Positions 1 through 8,733 of a DNA stretch of 64,000 nucleotides are shown piece after piece. Position 1 is the first letter of the stretch. Every line of letters begins with the position of its first letter. The notes beneath the pieces were generated by a model, which saw nothing but the letters and a program-made list of their open reading frames with translations, was not told where the DNA came from and did not search any database. The translations under genes and the position numbers were made by a program. Origin of the DNA: Rhodospirillales bacterium (GTDB taxonomy: Bacteria; Pseudomonadota; Alphaproteobacteria; Micavibrionales; Micavibrionaceae); assembly GCA_020638365.1 (NCBI GenBank), contig JACKIQ010000006.1:1-64000 (forward strand). Reading direction: 5' to 3'.

Positions 1-1986
1 ATCGAGGCGGAGATCAAAGGCGATCTGGCGAATGTGAAGGTTATTCAGGTTTTTGAAAACCCGACACATGTTCCGCTGCATGCACGCTATCTTTTTCCGC
101 TTAACCGGAACAGCGCGGTCCACGCGATGACGATGGCGGTCGGAGACGAATTAATCCAGGCCCAGATCAAGCGCAAGGAGGAAGCGAAAGCAACATTTGA
201 AAAAGCCAAGACGGAGGGAAAAGCGGCATCGCTTTTGACACAGCACAGGCCAAACATGTTCGAGCAGAAGATTGCAAACCTTATGCCCGGCTTGCCGATA
301 ACCGTGACTCTTGAATACACGCAGTATGTTCCGAAAATCGACGGCGCTTATGAACTTGTGGTCCCGCTGGTGGTCGGGCCGCGCTACGAGCCGGCGGGGA
401 CGGGTGCAGCCCCTGTATTGCAGGATGAGGGAGTTGCGTACGAGGCAAAGAGTTCCAGCCGTTCGTCCTTCGGCCAGTGGGAGTTGGAAAATACAGCCGC
501 ATATCCGGACGTAACGGGATTATCTTTGCCTGACGTGATTGATGCGGAGCGCGTCTCCATCAAGCTTGCCCTTGAAAGCGGTATTCCCATCCAGAGCGTT
601 TCCAGCAGCACGCACGCCATAGCCGTTACAGGCGAAGAGACGCAAAAGGCTATTGCCCTGCGCAAGGATCGTATTATCGACAATGCCGATTTTGTGTTGC
701 GCTACGTTCTGGCCGGAGAGGAGACGCAGACGGGTTTTCTGGCTACGCGCACGGATAAGGGCGGGTATTTCAGTCTGCTCATCGAACCCCCGGAGTTGCC
801 CAAGGAGAACCAGATTTCGGCGCGCGAGATGGTGTTCGTTCTGGATACATCCGGGTCCATGTCCGGGGAACCCATCGCCGCCAGCAAGACCTTTATGCGG
901 CATGCCATGAAGAACCTGCGCTCGGGAGATACGTTCCGCATCATCCGCTTTAGCAACAACGCGTCGGAATACATGTCTGTTCCGGTTCGTGCTACGAAAG
1001 ACAATATAGCAGACGGCCTGAACTACGTGGACAGTCTGGATGCGGGCGGTGGAACGGAAATTCCCGAAGCGATCAGCCAAGCGTTTTCGGTTGCGGCTCC
1101 ACCGAATACTTTACGAATCGTCGTGTTTCTTACGGACGGATATATCGGGTATGAATCAACAGTCTTAAAGCAGATTGCCAGTCTTATCGGCGATGCCCGG
1201 ATTTATGCTTTCGGGGTGGGCACGTCCGTGAACCGTTATCTTCTCGAAGAAATGGGGCGGCAAGGACGAGGGTTCGCACGCTTTATCGACCCGACGGAGG
1301 ACGTTCAGGACGTAGCGATTTCGCTGGCGAAAAAGCTGAATGCGCCTATGCTGACGGATATTTCGATTGACTGGGGCGATCTTGACGTTTCTGACGTGAC
1401 GCCCGATCGAATTCCGGATCTTTTCGCTGGCAATTCTCTGCGCGTGCAGGGACGGTTTACCGGACAGGGAAGCCACGTTCTCAGGGTTAACGGCAAGGTG
1501 CAGGGGCGCAGCGCCGTTCTGCCCCTACAGGTCACCCTTCCCGCGGCGAACGATAACGCACGGGACCGGGCTATCCCGCTGAACTGGGCGCGTTCGCAGA
1601 TCGGAGACCTGATGCGTTACCTGAACACGCCGCGCGATGTTCGGCAGATTGCGGATACGGACGACCAGCTCAAGGAACGTGTCGTGAGGCTGGGGCTTGA
1701 TTTTTCCCTGATGACACAATGGACGTCTTTTGTTGCGGTTTCACGCAAAATTGTCAATAAAGCGCCGGAGAACGTGAAAACAGCCTCCGTCCCGCTACCG
1801 ATGGTCAAGGGTGTCTCCGCACTCGCTTACCCGCAGAGCTTTTCGGGCGGATCGGTTCCGGAACCGGCGACGACGGGAGGTCTGATCATTCTAGGCGGGG
1901 CGGCCGCAGCGAGTATGCGCCGCAAGAGAAGGCGGGTGTTGGCGCGCAGGAAGAAACGGGCCTTGCGCCTGTGCAGACAGGTTTGA
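1..1986 (+). CDS. VIT and von Willebrand factor A domain surface protein, 5' end cut off
   Basis: The reading frame is open from base 1, so the N-terminus (probably a signal peptide and the first VIT strand) lies outside the window. A VIT domain fills roughly 1-420, with the typical QVFENP and YLFPL segments. A vWA domain follows: MIDAS motif DTSGS near 841-857, GGGTE near 1048, and TDG near 1135. The tail at about 1855-1930 reads VPEPATTGG, then a hydrophobic stretch, then MRRKRRR, which resembles a PEP-CTERM sorting signal; about 16 basic residues follow. The architecture matches the marine proteobacterial sortase-target family, so export and surface anchoring are inferred. A two-component system lies directly downstream. 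No sortase or exosortase is visible; one could lie upstream of the window. Confidence 0.85.
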   Translation: MEAEIKGDLANVKVIQVFENPTHVPLHARYLFPLNRNSAVHAMTMAVGDELIQAQIKRKEEAKATFEKAKTEGKAASLLTQHRPNMFEQKIANLMPGLPITVTLEYTQYVPKIDGAYELVVPLVVGPRYEPAGTGAAPVLQDEGVAYEAKSSSRSSFGQWELENTAAYPDVTGLSLPDVIDAERVSIKLALESGIPIQSVSSSTHAIAVTGEETQKAIALRKDRIIDNADFVLRYVLAGEETQTGFLATRTDKGGYFSLLIEPPELPKENQISAREMVFVLDTSGSMSGEPIAASKTFMRHAMKNLRSGDTFRIIRFSNNASEYMSVPVRATKDNIADGLNYVDSLDAGGGTEIPEAISQAFSVAAPPNTLRIVVFLTDGYIGYESTVLKQIASLIGDARIYAFGVGTSVNRYLLEEMGRQGRGFARFIDPTEDVQDVAISLAKKLNAPMLTDISIDWGDLDVSDVTPDRIPDLFAGNSLRVQGRFTGQGSHVLRVNGKVQGRSAVLPLQVTLPAANDNARDRAIPLNWARSQIGDLMRYLNTPRDVRQIADTDDQLKERVVRLGLDFSLMTQWTSFVAVSRKIVNKAPENVKTASVPLPMVKGVSALAYPQSFSGGSVPEPATTGGLIILGGAAAASMRRKRRRVLARRKKRALRLCRQV

Positions 1987-2035
1987 CGCCCTGCCGTGCA
2001 TGGCCTATCGTGGTATTTCAAGAGGCTAAAGATAC

Positions 2036-2725
2036 ATGTCCAGAACGATCCTCGTTGTTGATGACGATCCCCATATTCGAGAAGTCGTTGTTTTCGCTCT
2101 CGAAAAGGGAGGGTTTCGCTCCGAAGTCGCCATAGACGGCAGGCAGGCCCTTTCCAAGGCCGAAGGTTCGGCGTTCGATCTGATCGTTCTGGATATCAGC
2201 ATGCCGGAAATGGACGGGCTGGAAGTCTGCAAGGCGCTGCGCCGTCATTCGAATATCCCGATCCTGTTCCTGTCTTCACGGGACGAGGAGGTTGACAGAG
2301 TGCTCGGGCTGGAATTGGGGGCGGATGATTACCTTACGAAACCGTTCAGCCCGCGCGAGCTTGTGGCGCGCGTCAAGGCTATTTTAAAACGTAGCGTTCC
2401 TGTTATGCAGGGTGGCAAGAGCGGAGGAAGCACTGTCACCTGCGGCGGCCTGAGCGTCGATACAGACAGGCATACCGTATGCTGGAACGGAGTGCCTGTT
2501 TCCCTTACGGTTACGGAATTTTCCATCGTGCAGGGTATGGCCCAGTATCCCGAGAGGGTATTCGAGCGCGACCAGATCATGACGATGGCGCGGGGGGCCA
2601 ATACCTTCGTCAGCGACAGAACGATCGACAGCCATATTCGCAACATCCGCCGCAAGTTTGCCGAGAAGGGATGCGATAACCTTATTACCACCCTGCGGGG
2701 GATCGGGTACAAGTTGACGCCATGA
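2036..2725 (+). CDS. OmpR/CreB-type response regulator
   Basis: 229 residues: an N-terminal receiver and a C-terminal winged helix. The acidic cluster is D10-D12, the phospho-acceptor D53 sits in VLDISMPEMDG, and the conserved lysine is K102 in TKPFSP. The second half (GVPVSLTVTEFSI to TLRGIGYKLTP) is a typical OmpR DNA-binding domain. The stretch EEVDRVLGLELGADDYLTKPFSPREL is very like CreB. It overlaps the following kinase gene by ATGA (2722-2725), so the two are translationally coupled and form one system. The regulon cannot be read here, but the VIT/vWA gene 50 bp upstream on the same strand may share the transcript. Confidence 0.93.
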   Translation: MSRTILVVDDDPHIREVVVFALEKGGFRSEVAIDGRQALSKAEGSAFDLIVLDISMPEMDGLEVCKALRRHSNIPILFLSSRDEEVDRVLGLELGADDYLTKPFSPRELVARVKAILKRSVPVMQGGKSGGSTVTCGGLSVDTDRHTVCWNGVPVSLTVTEFSIVQGMAQYPERVFERDQIMTMARGANTFVSDRTIDSHIRNIRRKFAEKGCDNLITTLRGIGYKLTP

Positions 2726-4326
2726 CCCTGCCATTCCATGCCCGCATACGGCTGCGTACCATTCTGCTGATCGTCAATATTCTCGTGTTTTTGCTGCCGC
2801 TGGGCGGCGTGATGTTCTTCCGGGTTTATGAGAACGCCCTGGTCCAGCAAACAGAAAACGAGCTTATCTCACAGGCTGCCGTTCTTTCTGCCGCTTACAA
2901 GGAACAGATTCTCAAGCGTGCATTCGCGTCCGAGACGTATGGATTGCCTGCGGACAAGGCCAGTTATGAAGAAGTGGACGAGTATTACACCCCGGTTATT
3001 CCTCAACTGGAGCTTTCCCGGACAAATATTCTCCCGCCGCGGGTGGACGGGAAAGAGGGCGCCATGACCGTTCCGTTCGCGCAGGAAGCCGGGAAGATCC
3101 TGACTCCTATCATTATAGAAGCACAGAAAACCACCCTGTCCGGGATTAAAATTCTGGATTACCGGGGTGTCGTGGTGGCGGGGAAGAACGAGGTCGGGCT
3201 GGACTTGTCAGAGGTTTACGAAGTGCGCCGGGCTCTGGCCGGGTATTATACAAGCGTTATCCGCGAAAGGGTTTCGGATGAACCTCCGCCGGCGCTGGCT
3301 TCTATCAGCCGGGGGACGGGCATCCGCGTTTTCATCGCGTTGCCGATCCGTCATGACGACCGCGTGTGGGGCGTTGTCTATATTTCGCGGACGCCGCAGA
3401 ACATTCTCAAGCATATGTATGCAGAAAAAGGAAAAGTCTTTTTTGTGGCCTTTATCCTTGTGTGTGTTGCGCTTTTAATCGCGCTTATGACCTCTTATCT
3501 TATATCACGGCCGATCCGCAGTCTGATCGAGATGACCGAACGGTTTTCCGGGGGTGATGCGGAGGCCCTGCGTCTGCCTCTTGGGGCGGGCGTGCACGAA
3601 ATTGAACTGCTGGCCGAAAGTTTTTCCCGCATGGCCCTGTCCCTGAACAACCGTTCCGAATATATCCGGAATTTTGCGATGCACGTTTCCCACGAATTTA
3701 AAACGCCGATTACTGCCATTCAAGGTTCGGCGGAACTGCTTCTGGATCACCTCGACGATATGGGCGAGGATAAAAGGAGGCAGTTTCTTTCCAATATCAT
3801 TGCCGACAGCAACCGCCTGAAAAAACTCGTCAGAAGCCTTTTTGAACTGGCGCGGGCCGACAATCTGGCTGTTTCAGACACTACATGCGAGCTTTCCTCG
3901 GTTTTGGGAAGGGTCCAGCAAAAATACGCTCATGATCGGACGTTTGAAATCCTGCTTGAACTTGAGCGCGAGGCCGTTGTCAAAATGCCGGCGGAGAATC
4001 TGGAGACCGTTTTGATCAATCTTTGCGACAACGCGGTGCAGAACGGGGCGGATATGGTCGTGATCGAGACGGCCATGCGCGATGACGGTTCACTTTTCCT
4101 GTGGGTGGAGGATAACGGAGCGGGGATATCCGGCGCGAACGCGGCGAAGATCTTCACGCCTTTTTTCACGACACGGCGCGAGGAAGGCGGGACAGGTATC
4201 GGGCTTGGGATCGTTCGCTCGATCCTGAAAGCCTACGACTGTTCTATCCGTCTTGTTTCTGCCTCACCGGGTTCGCAGGGGGCCTGTTTCGAGCTTGTCT
4301 TGAAAACTGCGAAGGATCATGAATAG
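2722..4326 (+). CDS. Membrane sensor histidine kinase, CreC-like
   Basis: 534 residues. A first membrane segment (about 11-33) and a second (about 236-260) flank a periplasmic sensor of roughly 200 residues; a HAMP-like linker follows. The phospho-acceptor is H324 in HVSHEFKTP. The ATPase domain shows the N box (NLCDNAVQNG), G1 (DNGAGISG), F box (FTPFFTT) and G2 (GGTGIGLGI). The periplasmic part is of the CreC/double-Cache kind by layout, but its ligand is unknown. It should phosphorylate the regulator encoded just upstream, with which it shares an ATGA overlap. Confidence 0.92.
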   Translation: MTLPFHARIRLRTILLIVNILVFLLPLGGVMFFRVYENALVQQTENELISQAAVLSAAYKEQILKRAFASETYGLPADKASYEEVDEYYTPVIPQLELSRTNILPPRVDGKEGAMTVPFAQEAGKILTPIIIEAQKTTLSGIKILDYRGVVVAGKNEVGLDLSEVYEVRRALAGYYTSVIRERVSDEPPPALASISRGTGIRVFIALPIRHDDRVWGVVYISRTPQNILKHMYAEKGKVFFVAFILVCVALLIALMTSYLISRPIRSLIEMTERFSGGDAEALRLPLGAGVHEIELLAESFSRMALSLNNRSEYIRNFAMHVSHEFKTPITAIQGSAELLLDHLDDMGEDKRRQFLSNIIADSNRLKKLVRSLFELARADNLAVSDTTCELSSVLGRVQQKYAHDRTFEILLELEREAVVKMPAENLETVLINLCDNAVQNGADMVVIETAMRDDGSLFLWVEDNGAGISGANAAKIFTPFFTTRREEGGTGIGLGIVRSILKAYDCSIRLVSASPGSQGACFELVLKTAKDHE

Positions 4327-4388
4327 CCCGGAGCAAACATCGTCATCAGACTTTTTACAGGCCTGACTTGAGCTGACGGGCTATTCAT
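4319..4388. repeat. 12-bp inverted repeat spanning the kinase stop codon
   Basis: ATGAATAGCCCG (4319-4330) is the exact reverse complement of CGGGCTATTCAT (4377-4388), separated by 46 bases. The left arm contains the TAG stop of the kinase gene. No U-run follows, so it is not a classical terminator; it could stabilise the 3' end of the transcript. The remaining bases to 4465 hold no gene. Confidence 0.55.
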
Positions 4389-4465
4389 ATTACATTTTAA
4401 GGGCTTATCAGCGGTCTTGTGTCGCTGCATGTTTCCTGATCCCGCCAGCGAAGTGGAGAGCCGTC

Positions 4466-5245
4466 ATGACAAACCTCAAAGGGTTATTCGTTGTCATCAA
4501 TGCAAAGACAATCACCATTACGTTTCTGGCGCTGCTGTCCACCTATATCTGCCTGAAATATGATATCAAGGCCGACTTTCCGCTGACCCTGCTGGCTACC
4601 GCCGTAGTGTTTCCGATCGTTTTTTCGATTGGCGGGGCTTACAAGAGGCGTGAGTCAGCGCTTAACGAATATGCTGCGATCAAGGGCAACGGCCAATCCA
4701 TTTATTTTGCCGTGCGCGACTGGGTTGAGGGGGCGGATGAAAAAATGCTTGAGCGTGCGCGTGCGGTTCTGGGTAATCTTCTGCGTGCCACCGATACTAT
4801 GCTGTCTGGTGATATTTCGAATTTTCGCGAGCGGGAAACCAAGGTTTATGAAAGTTTTTCCGATCTGTCGGCGTTCATCCGCGAAGAGTTGCGCGGTCGC
4901 GGGCTTGCAGGAGGGGAGGTTTCCCGCGTCAACCAGTATTTAAGCAAGATGATGGTCGCGTTCGAGAAACTCAAACATATCTACCAGTACCGAACGCCCC
5001 GCACGCTGCGCACGTTCAGCGATTTGTTCATCAAGATCCTGCCGCCGCTTTACGGGCCGTATTTTGCCCATGTTGCCGATAAGTATACGCCGGGTTACGG
5101 GCTGGAATACATAACGCCGGTCCTGTTTACGCTGGTTCTCGTCAGCCTGGACAATATCCAGAACAACTTGGAGAACCCCTTTGACAAAATCGGGCGGGAC
5201 GATATCACGATCAGCGTCGATGAGTATGTCTCCCGTCTGAGATAG
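4466..5245 (+). CDS. Multi-pass membrane protein, possibly bestrophin-like
   Basis: 259 residues. Two hydrophobic segments near the N-terminus (about 10-30 and 36-55) are followed by a charged, mostly helical middle and another hydrophobic segment (about 210-227). The C-terminus (LDNIQNNLENPFDKIGRDDI) resembles the ENPFG..ND.P signature that follows the last helix in bestrophin-type anion channels, but the rest is too divergent for me to be sure. A GGAG ribosome-binding site lies 7 bases before the ATG. It stands alone between the two-component system and convergent genes. Confidence 0.6.
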   Translation: MTNLKGLFVVINAKTITITFLALLSTYICLKYDIKADFPLTLLATAVVFPIVFSIGGAYKRRESALNEYAAIKGNGQSIYFAVRDWVEGADEKMLERARAVLGNLLRATDTMLSGDISNFRERETKVYESFSDLSAFIREELRGRGLAGGEVSRVNQYLSKMMVAFEKLKHIYQYRTPRTLRTFSDLFIKILPPLYGPYFAHVADKYTPGYGLEYITPVLFTLVLVSLDNIQNNLENPFDKIGRDDITISVDEYVSRLR

Positions 5246-5258
5246 TCGGCAAGGACTT

Positions 5259-5867
5259 TCACTTTCCGAATTTGTTTTCGATAACCATTTCGTCGCGTTC
5301 GATGAAGCCGGGCTTGGGCCATGCCGGTTTTGCGGCCTTGCCGATGACCAGGATCATGCCGATGGCGTGATCCTCCGGCAGGTTGATAAGTTTGCCGACC
5401 TTTTCCAGATCGAAGCCGATCATGGGGCAGGAATCGTAACCCATGGACTTGGCCGCAAGCATCATGGTCTGGCCGATAAAGCCGACGGAGCGCATGGCCT
5501 CGTCACGCTGGAGCTGTTCTTTTCCCTCGTAAAAAGGTTTCATCCACGGAACGAGAATATCCTGCACCTCCTTGGGTGCGTTTCGCCAGTAGCGCTGCGG
5601 ATTTTTTTCCCATGCCTTGATGTCGGCTGTAATGACATAGACCAGCGAGGCATCGGTGATCTGGGCCTGATCGTTCGCGGCGGCGCGGATTTCCCGGCGC
5701 AGTTGGGAGTCCGTGATCCTGACGAGCCGCCAATGCTGGATGTTGAAGGAAGAGGGCGCTTGCATCGCGAGGTCGAGAAGCCTGTCTTCTTCTTCCTTTG
5801 TAATGTTATGGGCGGGATCGTAATGCTTGATCGCGCGGCGCTGGCGAATGGCTTGAAACGTGTCCAT
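5259..5867 (-). CDS. Nitroreductase family protein
   Basis: A 202-residue FMN-dependent oxidoreductase-like protein. MDTFQAIRQRRAIKHYDP is the usual nitroreductase N-terminus with the FMN-phosphate-binding Arg-Arg; QAPSSFNIQHWRLV is the second conserved stretch; the C-terminal part has GYDSCPMIGFD and MILVIGKAAKPAWPKPG. I chose the ATG at 5867 because it has GGAG 6 bases upstream and begins at the family start; the frame stays open about 20 codons further upstream. The physiological substrate is unknown. It converges with the membrane-protein gene, leaving 13 bases between stops. Confidence 0.88.
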   Translation of the reverse strand: MDTFQAIRQRRAIKHYDPAHNITKEEEDRLLDLAMQAPSSFNIQHWRLVRITDSQLRREIRAAANDQAQITDASLVYVITADIKAWEKNPQRYWRNAPKEVQDILVPWMKPFYEGKEQLQRDEAMRSVGFIGQTMMLAAKSMGYDSCPMIGFDLEKVGKLINLPEDHAIGMILVIGKAAKPAWPKPGFIERDEMVIENKFGK

Positions 5868-6022
5868 GGAAACTCCAATTCTAAATAGTGCTTTTCTGTT
5901 CTTACCCTGTCTTTTTCGCGCGAACAAAGCAAGAGTTACACGGGTTGTTGGTGAAGACTGGGCGGCAGAGAAAAGGCGGACCGGTGTCCGCTTTCATGTA
6001 CTCTTGAATTTGTCAGAAAATT

Positions 6023-6697
6023 TTATGCGGCTTTCTTCAGCTTGACCTGAACGTTGACACCGCCGCCAGCCTTGTTCATGTGGTCGTGAACATGGTCAAT
6101 CAACAAGTCGGTACAGTCATGGAAGAAGTGGTTCGCGCCGGGAATGACGCGGTAGTCAATTTCGATTCCTCTTTGCTGCTGGAGCTTGGTGACGAAATCT
6201 GCAACCGACGGCTCGGGTACAACGTCGTCGCGCGAGCCGTGTAAGACCAGTCCCGAAGTCGGACACGGTGCAAGGAAGCTGAAATCTTCCGTACTGGCCG
6301 GGGGCGCGACGGAGACAAATCCCTTAATTTCCGGACGGCGCATCAGAAGCTGCATGCCGATCCATGCGCCGAAAGAGAATCCTGAGATCCAGACATAAGG
6401 CGCGTTGGGGTTTATTTCCTGCATCCAGTCAAGCGCGGAGGCCGCGTCGCTCAGTTCGCCCTCACCGTTGTCGAACACGCCCTGCGAGCGACCGACACCA
6501 CGGAAGTTAAAACGGAGCGTGGAAAAGCCACGGGCTACGCAAGCCTGAAAAAGCGAATAAGTAATCTTGTTGTTCATCGTGCCGCCGTGTTCGGGACTCG
6601 GATGGAGCACAAGCGCCAGAGGCGCGTTCTTGATTTTAGAGTGGGAATAGCGGCCTTCCAATCGGCCGGCCGGACCGTTCAGGATAACTTCAGGCAT
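6023..6697 (-). CDS. Alpha/beta hydrolase, dienelactone-hydrolase-like fold
   Basis: 224 residues. The N-terminal beta strands lead to HPSPEHGGTMNNK (oxyanion-hole region) and FNFRGVGRSQG. The nucleophile elbow GFSFGA carries the catalytic serine; HGSRDDVVP supplies the acid and GANHFFHD the histidine. The family (COG2945-like) acts on small esters or acyl compounds in the cytoplasm; there is no signal peptide. It is divergent from the cysteine desulfurase gene, an arrangement often seen beside SUF/ISC genes in alphaproteobacteria. The substrate is unknown. Confidence 0.88.
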   Translation of the reverse strand: MPEVILNGPAGRLEGRYSHSKIKNAPLALVLHPSPEHGGTMNNKITYSLFQACVARGFSTLRFNFRGVGRSQGVFDNGEGELSDAASALDWMQEINPNAPYVWISGFSFGAWIGMQLLMRRPEIKGFVSVAPPASTEDFSFLAPCPTSGLVLHGSRDDVVPEPSVADFVTKLQQQRGIEIDYRVIPGANHFFHDCTDLLIDHVHDHMNKAGGGVNVQVKLKKAA

Positions 6698-6822
6698 TCA
6701 AAACCTCTTTTTTCTGCGGGCGACTGACGTGCGCCCAAAATCCCCTACAAACATTAAGGAGCCGTTTTTCAGGGTTCCTTGTATCTCCCGGATGGGTTGC
6801 GTGGCATAATTCCGGGTTTGTG

Positions 6823-6843
6823 GGATCAAAAAATACTTGATCC
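6823..6843. promoter_or_regulatory. Inverted repeat in the divergent hydrolase/cysteine desulfurase promoter region
   Basis: GGATCAA (6823-6829) and TTGATCC (6837-6843) form a perfect 7-bp inverted repeat with a 7-base spacer, the right size for a dimeric repressor site. It lies between two divergent start codons (6697 and 6955), in the only non-coding stretch that can hold both promoters. The binding protein is unknown. An AT-rich segment at 6855-6945 follows, directly before the desulfurase gene. Confidence 0.4.
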
Positions 6844-6954
6844 GCCAATGCGTCTGTATATTAAAGATTTGGCATGAAGTCTACAAATTTATGACAAGTC
6901 ATTGAAAGATAATGTGGATAATGGTTTTGTGGATGATCTTTAGGCAGGATTTTA

Positions 6955-8088
6955 ATGGATCGGATCTATCTTGATTACAACGCCAGCGCTCCCCTGAGGC
7001 CAGTTGCCCGGCGGGCGATGCTGGAGGTTCTGGACCGGGAACGGGCGACCCTTAACGCTTCTTCGGTGCATTATTTCGGGCGCGAAGGTCGAAAAATTCT
7101 GGAAGAGGCGCGCGGGAAGGTCGCTTCTCTGGTCGGCGTGCCGGCTGCGCAGGTGGTGTTCGCAAGTGGGGCGACGGAAGCTAATAACACGGTTATACAG
7201 CACTTTTCCCGGCACTATCCCCTGAAGCGTATCCTGATTTCCGCGATCGAGCATCCCAGCGTCCTGAAGGTTGAGTCGAATCACGAACTCATTCCGGTTA
7301 CCGGGGAGGGGCTGGTCGATCTTGATGCGCTGGAGAATTTGCTTTCAGAAGACGGCGGGGCGGTTCTTGTCTCCGTCATGGCGGTGAATAATGAAACCGG
7401 GGCGATTCAAAATCTTGCCGGTGTTTCGGCGCTGGCGCGGAAATACGGCGCGTTCGTGCACTCCGATGCGGTGCAGGCGGCGGGGCGGATTCCGCTCAAT
7501 ATCTCCGAGATGGGGGTGGACTTCCTGACGCTCTCCTCGCACAAGATCGGCGGGCCGCCGGGGGCGGGGGCTCTGGTGATGGGATTGTGCGGGGAAACGC
7601 CGACGCTGATTTTTGGGGGCGGTCAGGAGCGCGGCGCGCGTGCGGGCACGGAAAATCTTCCGGCGATCGCGGGGTTCGGCGCGGCGGCGCAGGAGTCGCT
7701 GGAGCGGATGAATCACTATCAGGCGCTGGGGTCCTGGCGTGACCGGCTGGAGCAGGATATTTTAAAGGCGACGCCCGATGCGGTCATTCACGCGAAGGAC
7801 GTTGCGCGGGTGGCGAATACAAGCCTGTTCAGTCTTCCCGGCGTTTCTTCCGAGACCTTGCTGATGGCGCTGGACCTTGAAGGTGTGGCGATCAGCAACG
7901 GCGCGGCCTGTTCGAGCGGGCGGGTGGAGCCGAGCCATGTTCTGACGGCGATGGGGGCGAGCCGGGAAATTGCGTCCTCCGCCTTGCGCATTTCGCTGGG
8001 CTGGGCTACGAAAGAGTCCGATTTAACCGCTTTCATCAACGCGTGGACGAAGGTTTGCGCCCGATTAAACAGGAACCACTCCGCATGA
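6955..8088 (+). CDS. Cysteine desulfurase, NifS/IscS family
   Basis: 377 residues, PLP-dependent, taking sulfur from cysteine as a persulfide for Fe-S clusters or thiolation. YLDYNASAPLRP is the family N-terminus, FASGATEANNTV binds the PLP phosphate, the Schiff-base lysine is K197 in SSHKIGGP, and the persulfide cysteine is C319 in GAACSSGRVEPSHVL, a long flexible loop of the group I (NifS/IscS) type. The start follows the consensus N-terminus. The last four bases overlap the ferredoxin gene. No scaffold (IscU, SufB) or IscR gene is adjacent. Confidence 0.93.
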   Translation: MDRIYLDYNASAPLRPVARRAMLEVLDRERATLNASSVHYFGREGRKILEEARGKVASLVGVPAAQVVFASGATEANNTVIQHFSRHYPLKRILISAIEHPSVLKVESNHELIPVTGEGLVDLDALENLLSEDGGAVLVSVMAVNNETGAIQNLAGVSALARKYGAFVHSDAVQAAGRIPLNISEMGVDFLTLSSHKIGGPPGAGALVMGLCGETPTLIFGGGQERGARAGTENLPAIAGFGAAAQESLERMNHYQALGSWRDRLEQDILKATPDAVIHAKDVARVANTSLFSLPGVSSETLLMALDLEGVAISNGAACSSGRVEPSHVLTAMGASREIASSALRISLGWATKESDLTAFINAWTKVCARLNRNHSA

Positions 8089-8423
8089 GCAGCATTACAG
8101 TCATCGAACAGGACGGATCAGAGCGCAAACTTGAAGCGCAGGAGGGCTGGTCGCTGATGGAAATTCTGCGTGATGCGGACGTGGAGGAGATCGAAGGCGT
8201 GTGCGGCGGGTCGATGGCGTGCGCGACGTGCCATATGGTGGTTCATCCCGACTGGGCTGCGCGGGTCGAAGCGGCTGGGAACGAGAAAACCTCCGAAGAA
8301 GACGACATGCTTGATATGGCTCATGATGTGCGCGAGACGTCGCGGCTGGGGTGTCAGATCCGCATGAGCGACGATCTGGACGGGCTGGTAGTCGCCGTGC
8401 CCGGCGCGAAGACGGACTGGTAA
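8085..8423 (+). CDS. [2Fe-2S] ferredoxin, adrenodoxin type
   Basis: 112 residues. The cluster ligands follow the adrenodoxin/Fdx pattern: CGGSMACATC gives C-x5-C-x2-C, and the fourth is the cysteine in RLGCQI about 37 residues later. It probably supplies electrons for Fe-S assembly with the desulfurase encoded upstream. The start at 8085 shares ATGA with that gene's stop; an in-frame start 14 codons earlier would run far into the desulfurase gene and is unlikely. Confidence 0.92.
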   Translation: MSSITVIEQDGSERKLEAQEGWSLMEILRDADVEEIEGVCGGSMACATCHMVVHPDWAARVEAAGNEKTSEEDDMLDMAHDVRETSRLGCQIRMSDDLDGLVVAVPGAKTDW

Positions 8424-8448
8424 AAATCATACAGGGGCAGGGGGCGAC

Positions 8449-8733
8449 ATGATCCGGCATATCGTTTTTTTCACCGTGAAGAAGTCCGAGGACGTGGATA
8501 CGGTTTATACCGCGCTCAAGACACTTGAGACGATCGAGGGGAACTGGACGCTGACCGTGCGCAAGAACGAAAAGATCGACCAGGTGGGCAACGATATCGA
8601 CATTGTGGTTTACGGGGAGTTTCCCGACGAGGAGGCGCTGGCGCGGTATAAAAGCGACCCGGTCTATCATCTTTCGACCAAAACCGTCCGCCCGATGCGC
8701 GACAAGCGTTATGCGGCGGATGTGGAGGGCTGA
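8449..8733 (+). CDS. Dabb (stress-responsive A/B barrel) domain protein
   Basis: 94 residues. MIRHIVFFTVKK at the N-terminus, the middle strand DIVVYGEFPDEEALARYKSDPVY and the final strand are typical of the Dabb fold, a small dimeric ferredoxin-like barrel. Members range from cyclases to proteins of unknown role, so no substrate is assigned. It follows the ferredoxin gene by 25 bp with a purine-rich AGGGGGCGAC ahead of the ATG. Its stop abuts the stop of the convergent gene without a single base between. Confidence 0.8.
   Translation: MIRHIVFFTVKKSEDVDTVYTALKTLETIEGNWTLTVRKNEKIDQVGNDIDIVVYGEFPDEEALARYKSDPVYHLSTKTVRPMRDKRYAADVEG

Noticed and set aside
8043..8084. Longer ferredoxin start inside the desulfurase gene
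   Set aside because: The ATGA-coupled start at 8085 fits the family N-terminus.
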